A stretch of 64,000 nucleotides of DNA, taken from the NCBI GenBank assembly GCA_964019135.1, contig OZ025256.1:18235911-18299910 (forward strand), given 5' to 3'. Positions 57,801-64,000 of this stretch are shown here, one piece after another; the stretch's first letter is position 1, and each line of letters opens with the position of its first letter. The position numbers and the translations under genes were made by a program. The notes beneath the pieces are model-generated. The model was not told the origin of the DNA. It did not search any database and worked only from the letters and a program-made list of their open reading frames with translations. The stretch is from Arenicola marina. Lineage: Eukaryota; Annelida; Polychaeta; Arenicolidae.

Positions 57801-58985
57801 TAGGGAATGAGGGAGAGTGATAGGGAATAAGAGATAGTGATAGGGAATGAGAGAGAGGGATAGGGAATGAGAGAGAAGGATGGGCAATGAGGGAGCGTGA
57901 TAGGGAATGAGGGAGAGTGATAGGGAATAAGAGAGAGTTATAGGGAATGAGAGAGAGTGATAGGGAATGAGAGAGAGTGATAGGGAATGAGAGAGAGGGA
58001 TAGGGAATGAGAGAGAGTGATAGGGAATGAGGGATAGGGAAGGAGAGAGAGTGATCGGGAATGAGGGAGAGTGATAGAGAATGAGAGAGAGGGATAGGGA
58101 ATGAGAGAGAGGGATAGGTAATGAGAGAGAGGGATAGGAAATGAGAGAGATAAGGCATGAGAGAGAGGGATAGGGAATGAGAGAGAGGGATAGGTAATGA
58201 GAGAGAGGGATAGGAAATGAGAGAGAGGGATAGGAAATGAGAGAGATAAGGCATGAGAGAGAGGGATAGGGAATGAGAGAGAGGGATAGGGAATGAGAGA
58301 GAGTGATAGGGAATGAGAGAGAGGGATGGGGAATGAGAGAGAGTGATAGGGAATGAGGGATAGGGAAGGAGAGAGAGTGATCGGGAATGAGGGAGAGTGA
58401 TAGGGAATGAGAGAGAGGGATAGGGAATGAGAGAGAGGGATAGGTAATGAGAGAGAGGGATAGGAAATGAGAGAGATAAGGCATGAGAGAGAGGGATAGG
58501 GAATGAGAGAGAGGGATAGGTAATGAGAGAGAGGGATAGGAAATGAGAGAGAGGGATTGGAAATGAGAGAGATAAGGCATGAGAGAGAGGGATAGGGAAT
58601 GAGAGAGAGGGATAGGGAATGAGAGAGAGTGATAGGGAATGAGAGAGAGGGATAGGGAATGAGAGAGAGTGATAGAGAATGAGGGATAGGGAAGGAGAGA
58701 GAGTGATCGGGAATGAGGGAGAGTGATAGGGAATGAGAGAGAGGGATAGGGAATGAGAGAGAGGGATAGGTAATGAGAGAGAGGGATAGGAAATGAGAGA
58801 GATAAGGCATGAGAGAGGGGGATAGGGAATGAGAGAGAGGGATAGGTAATGAGAGAGAGGGATAGGGAATGAGGGAGAGTGATAGGGAATGCGAGAGAGG
58901 GATAGGGAATGAGAGAGAGGGATAGGTAATGAGAGAGAGGGATAGGAAATGAGAGAGATAAGGCATGAGAGAGAGGGATAGGGAA
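48855..58985. repeat. 20-bp purine-rich satellite, right block (about 500 units)
   Basis: Same unit, orientation and variant classes as the left block; the first units (GTGATAGGGAAAGAGGGAG) match variants common at 34-43 kb. This supports one array split by the LINE. Toward the right the block gains its own variants: GATAAGGCATGAG (58146, 58247, 58474, 58571, 58802, 58963) and GGGAAGGAGAGAGAGTGATCGGG (about 58031, 58361, 58681, period about 320-330 bp). A corrupted patch lies at about 55545-55750. Confidence 0.97.
55545..55750. repeat. Degenerate patch in the 20-bp satellite
   Basis: About 200 bp in which units are riddled with G-to-T and A-to-T changes and small losses (for example GATGAGTGTGAGTGATGGGG, GGGTTGTTGGTGTGGGTTGG). 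The segment is a copy of the neighbouring one beginning near 55135 and recurring near 55751, both clean. Either consensus error in the assembly or a real hypermutated block. Confidence 0.8.
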
Positions 58986-58993
58986 GAAAAGAG

Positions 58994-59568
58994 GGTCCTC
59001 CCATACCCGTAAACATGTATCACAGTCCTCTAATACCAGTCAACATGTATCACAGTCCTCTAATACCAGTCAACATGTATCCCAGTCCTCCCATACCCAT
59101 CAACATGTATCCCAGTCCTCCCATACCCGTCAACATGTATCCCAGTCCCCCCATACCCATCAACATGTATCACAGTTCTCCCATATCCGTCAACATGTAT
59201 CACAGTCCTCTCATATCAGTCAACATGTATCAAGTCCTCCCATACCCCTCAACATGTATCACAGTCCTCTCATATCAGTCAACATGTATCAAGTCCTCCC
59301 ATACCCATCAACATGTATCACAGTACTCCCATAACCATCAACATGTATCACAGTCCTCCCATACCCGTCAACATGTATCACAGTCGTCCCATACCCGTCA
59401 ACATGTATCACAGTCCTCTCATACCCGTAAACATGTATCACAGTCCTCTAATACCAGTCAACATGTATCACAGTCCTCCCATACCCATCAACATGTATCC
59501 CAGTCCTCCCATACCCGTCAACATGTATCCCAGTCCTCCCATACCCGTCAACATGTATCACAGTCCTC
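58994..59568. repeat. 30-bp minisatellite, about 19 copies
   Basis: Unit core CAACATGTATCACAG followed by TCCTCCCATACCCGT (30 bp). Variants include CTAATACCAGT, CCCAGTCC and units one or two bases short (CAAGTCC). It starts within about 10 bases of the end of the 20-bp satellite. Because 30 is a multiple of 3 it is open in frame (MYHSPPIPVN repeated), but I see no sign of a gene. Confidence 0.95.
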
Positions 59569-60066
59569 ACATTGATAATCATTCGCCACGCTCATGCGAC
59601 ACAACCTATCTATGATATAGCTATAATGTATCAAACGCCATTCGCTGAATAAAGAAATCAGTTATGTTTGTGAAATGTGATTTGAGCCAATAAAGAGAAT
59701 AAGAAACTGACTCAGTCTTTTACTCGGTACAAACTTAGACAAAGAAAGAAGTAAAAATATCAAGTGTAAATTACCGTCATTGTAAATTAAAGAGTTCCAA
59801 ACCAACCAAATATTGTTCAAAACAAATAAATGATTCGTCAAAACACTGCGAATTGTGTGTTTTTGTTTGATCTACGCCACGCCACGCCAAACTTTATATC
59901 AGGGTGTTCCCGGATGCCGAAGTTTGTGCTTGACGCACTGACAAACCCTAGTAAACTCCGTACAATCCTTACGCTGCACAACCATAGTCATTTGCACCGG
60001 TGGGGCTCGACCCATGCGCTGGCCGCGAAGGCGGGCCGAGCAGAGCACGCTCGACATTATCTGTAG
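59569..60066. other. Gene-free unique sequence
   Basis: AT-rich with several AATAAA-like hexamers (about 59647, 59691, 59826). A GGGTCGAGCCCC motif on the minus strand (about 60004-60015) resembles a tRNA B box with one mismatch and may be another decayed SINE. No gene seen. Confidence 0.5.
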
Positions 60067-60165
60067 GGGCCGCCCCGATAGTTCAGTGGGTTAGAGCACT
60101 CGCTCTTACCACCTGAGAGCTTAACGGCACGTGGATCGGGGGTTCGAGCCCCGCTGTCGTCATGT
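60067..60165 (+). mobile_element. tRNA-derived SINE head (candidate)
   Basis: Contains a Pol III A box, TAGTTCAGTGG (60079-60089), followed by GTTAGAGCACTCGCTCT as in a tRNA D arm and anticodon stem, and a B box, GGTTCGAGCC (60141-60150). The A-to-B distance (62 bp) is longer than in most tRNAs, and the acceptor ends do not pair, so it is not a working tRNA. The SINE body may continue to about 60370; I cannot fix its 3' end. Confidence 0.65.
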
Positions 60166-60404
60166 CTGTGTGGTCGCAGGATAAAGATCCCATGTCCTTC
60201 TCCGCCATGAGTAGGGGGTTACCACGGGGACATGGCTCCGTTATTCCGTTCCTTCTCCCATTGACGCGATATGACAAGACTTGGTTAAAGCATTCCGAAT
60301 TTACAACCAATATTCAACATTATCTGAACACGGAGCCTGCTGGTCCACGGGATGACACCGGTTACAGGCGTAGTGAACAAAACACCTTGTGAGGGTCGAG
60401 ACTA

Positions 60405-60788
60405 TATATATATAGAGATCAAGAACGGGTGCGAGGTCCAGTGTCCAGGGTCGTTTTTCACACTTTTCTGCATCGAATGTCGACTTTTGACAATTTTCTG
60501 TGTCGAATGTCGATTTTTACGAAGCTCCGTGTCGATTTTTTACAATTTTCTGTGTCGAATGTCGACTTTTGACAATTTTCTGTGTCGAATGTCGATTTTT
60601 AATAAGCTCCGTGTCGTTTTTTGGCTAAGGTTAGGACAGGTTTTTTTCTTCTAAAGTGCCGTTATCTGTGGCGATGTCGTTTTTTTTTCAGATCCTCAGT
60701 GTCGAAATTTGGGTGTCAATGTCGAATGTCGATTTTTCAAACATGCTTGTGTCGCGTGTCGCCATTTACCTTTCTACATCTCTATATA
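60405..60788. mobile_element. MITE-like element with TATATAGAGAT ends
   Basis: TATATAGAGATCAAGAA near 60407-60423 matches, inverted, TATATAGAGATGTAGAA near 60772-60788; the similarity fades after about 20 bp. The ends sit in TA-rich sequence, which would hide a TA duplication. The interior (60471-60760) is made of repeated GTGTCGAATGTCGA and CTCCGTGTCG motifs, with an 82-bp unit at 60481 and again at 60563. No coding capacity. Confidence 0.55.
60481..60644. repeat. 82-bp tandem repeat, two copies, built from GTGTCGAATGTCGA
   Basis: CGACTTTTGACAATTTTCTG at 60481 recurs at 60563 with the same following 50 bases (GTGTCGAATGTCGATTTTT, then AAGCTCCGTGTCG). Shorter pieces of the same motif continue to about 60765. 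Confidence 0.8.
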
Positions 60789-61659
60789 TGACGCCGTAAA
60801 GAGGAGAACAAAGATCGTGACACGGCTCTCAACAATAGTAAGCCTACCTGGTCACGTGGTTCAATACGATGCGTGACATATGTTGTAAGTTGGTACCGCT
60901 GCTCCTATTTACACATTTTCCGACAGGGCGTTCCGCTTACGCTATAATCCCTCCGCCCAACTTTACATTTAACTATCAGAGTTTTCCTTCAACAAGGAAG
61001 TAAAAATAAACTTCACATCACGCTCCACGCATGAAAGCCTCCCGTTTCAGGTAGACAGGCATTTGTAGACTAAACTAGCACATTCAGTCTGGGGGTCGAC
61101 CGGACATCTCTCTGCACATACACACAGTGCTATCTGGCTTGATGCTCGCGCATGAGACGTTGGATTGAGTGTTGATGTCAGAGAAGTACGCATTAGATAC
61201 CTTCACCCCCTGTACCTACTTGTATATGGATGGTTTCTGATCGAAGTCCAATCCTAGGAACAAGATCTGCCGTTTATATATATGTGTTAGTAGCTTTGAA
61301 CACAGCAAACGGGATATCGCGAGATTTTGCAAAGAGGTAAGCGCCGCCATATGTGAAATTTAACCACCTCCGAATAATATCCGTGCAGTCGCAAGCCGTG
61401 TACAGTATTATCCGATCAAGTTTTGTACATGAACCCGAAGAAATAATTTCATCTTCACCATCACGGCCTTTCAGTTGTTATTTCAAATTGGTAAATTGAG
61501 TGTATAATATTATTGTCCAATATTGGTCCACAATCACAATAACACGTTACCCGGGTAAAAGCGAATATAACAATTTAAGGCCATGATAGTAAATATATAT
61601 TGTGTGCTTTTTGTAGTGTAGTGTAGATATAAAGTGTGAATGAGGTACTGGGTGGGTAT
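60789..61659. other. Gene-free unique sequence
   Basis: No gene, RNA or repeat recognised. Stop codons are frequent in all frames. Confidence 0.5.
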
Positions 61660-61666
61660 GTGTCGC

Positions 61667-61735
61667 TTACTTTGGCAAAAGTCGCCAGAGCACTCAATGC
61701 AAGCGCTCTAGCTCACTAAGCTATCGCGCCGGCTC
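61667..61735 (-). mobile_element. Decayed tRNA-derived SINE head (candidate)
   Basis: The minus strand reads GCCGGCGCGATAGCTTAGTG then AGCTAGAGCGCTTGCATTGA, like the acceptor, A box and anticodon arm of a tRNA. The following part (CTCTGGCGACTTTTGCC) has no B box, so this is a broken head, transcriptionally dead if it ever worked. Confidence 0.5.
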
Positions 61736-62174
61736 CTTGTGGTGGTGGTTGAAGTGGGCCACGTGAGCGGTCTCTAGTGTTTGTCTTGGGATTGTCTGTG
61801 TGCACCGAACGTAAGGATTGTGAAGCGTGAATTAAGGTCACAGGCGCGTCACGACACGTGATGTAAACACGCTGTTGTTGCGATGTCCACGGTAGAAGCT
61901 ACTAACAGGTACTGTAATTTGGACGTTTCAAACGATTCATGTTCTCTTTGTTAGTACTGCGTGCCTCGGTCAAATAAAATAATAACATGAAATAAATGAA
62001 CAAAGGAAAAACATTTCGCAGGATTTGAGTTGTAGGAAGGCGACCAAATAAGAAAAGGGGAGATCGGGGGGGGGGGGGGGCGGAAGAGTTGGGTAAGTGA
62101 ATACAGCAAGGTGGGGGCGGTTTCAACGCGGTGACGCCCCTGTGACCCCCCCCCCCCCCTAACTCCTTCAAGCC
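61736..62174. other. Unique sequence with facing poly-G and poly-C runs
   Basis: No gene. A 15-G run (62066-62080) and a 14-C run (62146-62159) face each other about 65 bp apart and could fold together. The C run is 15 bases from the start of the 28-bp minisatellite. Confidence 0.6.
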
Positions 62175-62398
62175 GTTAATCTTCTAGCTGGTGGCCCTCA
62201 TCGTTAATCTTTTAGCTGGTGGCCCTCATCGTTAATCTTCTAGCTGGTGGCCCTCATCGTTAATCTTCTAGCTGGTGGCCCTCATCGTTAATCTTCTAGC
62301 TGGTGGCCCTCATCGTTAATCTTCTAGCTGGTGGCCCTCATCGTTAATCTTCTAGCTGGTGGCCCTCATCGTTAATCTTCTAGCTGGTGGCCCTCTTC
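62175..62398. repeat. 28-bp minisatellite, exactly 8 copies
   Basis: GTTAATC followed by TTCTAGCTGGTGGCCCTCATC, 224 bp in all. Seven units are essentially identical; one has TTTTAG for TTCTAG and the last has CTTC for CATC. Such uniformity implies a young expansion. Confidence 0.96.
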
Positions 62399-62463
62399 GT
62401 TAATCGTCGCACTAATCGTCTCTGTGGCCTGACATATTCCTTGCATGCTTCTAATATATTCAT

Positions 62464-64000
62464 GCGCTGTTGTAGTAAGCTCCCATTGGCTGGTTCTCCT
62501 GTACTGAGACGTTGTTGTCGTCTGCTCCCATTAGCTGGTTCTCCAATAATGAGACGTTGTTGTCGTGAGCCCCCATTAGCTGGTTCTCCTATACTGAGAC
62601 GCTGTTGTCGTGAGCTCCCATTAGCTGGTTCTCCTATACTGAGACGCTGTTGTCGTCTGCTCCCATTAGCTGGTTCTCCAATATTGAGACGCTGTTGTCG
62701 TGAGCTCCCATTAGCTGGTTCTCCTATACTGAGACGCTGTTGTCGTGAGCTCCCATTAGCTGGTTCTCCTATACTGAGACGCTGTTGTCGTGAGCTCACA
62801 TTGGCTAGTTACTGTTGTCGTCAGCTCACATTGGCTGGTTCTCCTATACTGAAACTGGTGTCGTTATCTCCCATTGGCTGTTTCTCCTATACTGAGGCGC
62901 TGTTTTCGTCTGCTCCCATTGTCTGGTTCTCCTATACAGAGATTCTGATTTCGTCTTCTCACATTGGCTGGTTCTTCTATACTGAGGCGCTGTTGTCGTT
63001 GGCTCACATTGACTGGTTCTCCTATACTGAGGCGCTGTTGTCGTCTCCTCACATTGTCTGGTTCTCCTATACTGAGTCGCTGTTGTCGTCAGCTCACATT
63101 GTCTGGTTCTCCTATACTGAGGCGCTGTTGTCGTTTCCTCACATTGTCTGGTTGTCTTATACTGAGTCGTTGTTGTCGTCAGCTCACATTGTCTGGTTCT
63201 TCTATATTGAGACTCTGTTGTCGTCAGCTCACATTAGCTGGTTCTCCTTTACTGAGACGTTGTTGTCGTCAGCTCACGTTGTTTGGTTCTCCTATACTGA
63301 GATTCTGTTCTCGTCTGCTCCCGTTGACTGATTCTCCTATACTGAGACGCTGTTGTCATTAGCTCCCATTGGCTGGTTCTCCTATACTGAGGCGCTCCTG
63401 TCGTCTGCTCCCATTGGCTGGTACTTCTATACTGAGACTCTGTTGTCGTCTGCTTCCGTTGGCTGATTCTCCTTTACTGAGACGCTGTTGTCGCCTGCTC
63501 CCATTGTATGGTTCTCCTATACTGAGGTGCTGGTGTCGTCTGCACCCATTGGCTGCTTCTCCTATACTGAGACGCTGCTGTCATTAGCTCCCATTGGCTG
63601 GTTCTATTATACTAAGATGCTGTTGTGGTCTGCTCCAATTGGCTGGTTCTCCCATACAGAGACGCATTTGTCGTCTGCTTCCATTGGCTGGTTCTCCTAT
63701 ACTGAGACGTTGTTTTCGTCTGCTCCCATTGGCTGGTTCTCCTATACTGAGATCCTGTTCTCGTCTGCTTCCATTGGCTGGTTCTTCCTTTACTGAGACG
63801 CTGTTGTCGTCTGCTTTCATTGGCTGGTTCTCTTGTACTGAGACGCTGTTGTCGTCTGCTCCTATTGTCTGGTTCTCCTATACTGAGGTGCTGTTGTCGT
63901 GTGCACCCATTGGCAGCTTCTCCTATACTGAGACGCTGCTGTCGTTAGCTCCCATTGGCTGGTTCTATTATACTAAGATGCTGTTGTGGTCTGCTCCAAT
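62464..64000. repeat. 45-bp minisatellite, about 34 copies, continuing past the window
   Basis: Core CCCATTGGCTGGTTCTCC, then TATACTGAGACGCTGTTGTCGTCTGCT split over the rest of the unit. The first units have CCCATTAGCTGG; from about 62810 most have ATTGG. A truncated unit near 62805-62820 and small indels shift the frame. It is open in pieces on both strands (minus: repeated SIGEPANG with RRQQRL), since 45 is divisible by 3. It is more diverged than the other arrays here, hence older. Confidence 0.95.

Noticed and set aside
9388-58985. A previously undescribed defence or mobile gene system.
   Set aside because: I looked for non-repeat coding sequence between the arrays and found only the LINE. 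Everything else in this range is tandem repeat or the assembly gap.
48816-59023. Minus-strand open frames of up to about 3,250 codons in the right satellite block.
   Set aside because: Same artefact as in the left block; the frames even run into the 3' end of the LINE.
58994-59615. MYHSPPIPVN-repeat protein, and a CRISPR array with 30-bp periodicity.
   Set aside because: Units are contiguous with no distinct spacers, and the period is a multiple of 3, which explains the open frame. The context is a eukaryotic genome.
60067-60165. A functional tRNA gene.
   Set aside because: A and B boxes are good, but their spacing is 62 bp, the acceptor strands do not pair and the T stem has a mismatch. 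A SINE head fits better.
62380-63820. Repeat proteins on both strands of the 45-bp minisatellite (LAGSPILRRCC on plus, SIGEPANG on minus).
   Set aside because: Open on both strands because 45 is a multiple of 3, interrupted by frame-shifting indels, with no bias toward silent changes that I can see. A repetitive exon on the minus strand is not excluded but not supported.

Overview
The window is animal (metazoan) genomic DNA made almost entirely of repeats. I found no host protein-coding gene I can support. The evidence for an animal is a Ty3/Gypsy LTR retrotransposon with a tRNA-Leu-type primer binding site, a CR1/Jockey-type non-LTR retrotransposon (APE endonuclease plus reverse transcriptase), tRNA-derived SINE-like modules and short inverted-repeat MITEs. 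The mix suits an invertebrate or basal-chordate genome, but the sequence does not identify the species. The long, nearly unbroken arrays suggest a long-read assembly of a heterochromatin-like (pericentromeric or subtelomeric) block. That is inference.

Layout. (1) 1-6735: a minus-strand Ty3/Gypsy concatemer, internal-LTR-internal-LTR-internal-LTR. It keeps TG/CA LTR ends, PBS and polypurine tracts, but RT and RNase H are largely deleted and every copy carries the same frame breaks. Each LTR holds a 20-bp minisatellite whose unit contains back-to-back inverted telomere-like hexamers. (2) 6736-9371: unique DNA with several MITE-like or fold-back structures, including a nested palindrome. (3) 9372-18876: a 24-bp satellite of about 395 copies that starts with an inverted partial unit. 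(4) 18877-19076: 200 N, an assembly gap. (5) 19077-44193 and 48855-58985: one 20-bp purine-rich satellite, about 35 kb in total, in the same orientation in both blocks. (6) 44194-48854: a plus-strand non-LTR retrotransposon that splits that satellite; its endonuclease and RT frames are separated by one frameshift. (7) 58994-59568: a 30-bp minisatellite. (8) 59569-62174: unique DNA with tRNA-like SINE modules and a MITE-like element. (9) 62175-62398: exactly eight copies of a 28-bp unit. (10) 62464-64000: a 45-bp minisatellite running off the right edge, many of whose units carry a CCAAT-box motif.

How it works together. Nothing here forms a pathway. The only near-complete coding capacity is the LINE, which could be, or recently have been, mobile; the Gypsy copies are non-autonomous. 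Very long open frames cross the satellites (thousands of codons), but these follow from unit composition and length and are not genes. The most interesting signals are structural: the Gypsy concatemer with telomere-like palindromes in its LTRs, the duplicated PBS, the array-edge hairpin, the higher-order duplications in the 20-bp satellite, and a locally corrupted patch near 55.55-55.75 kb.
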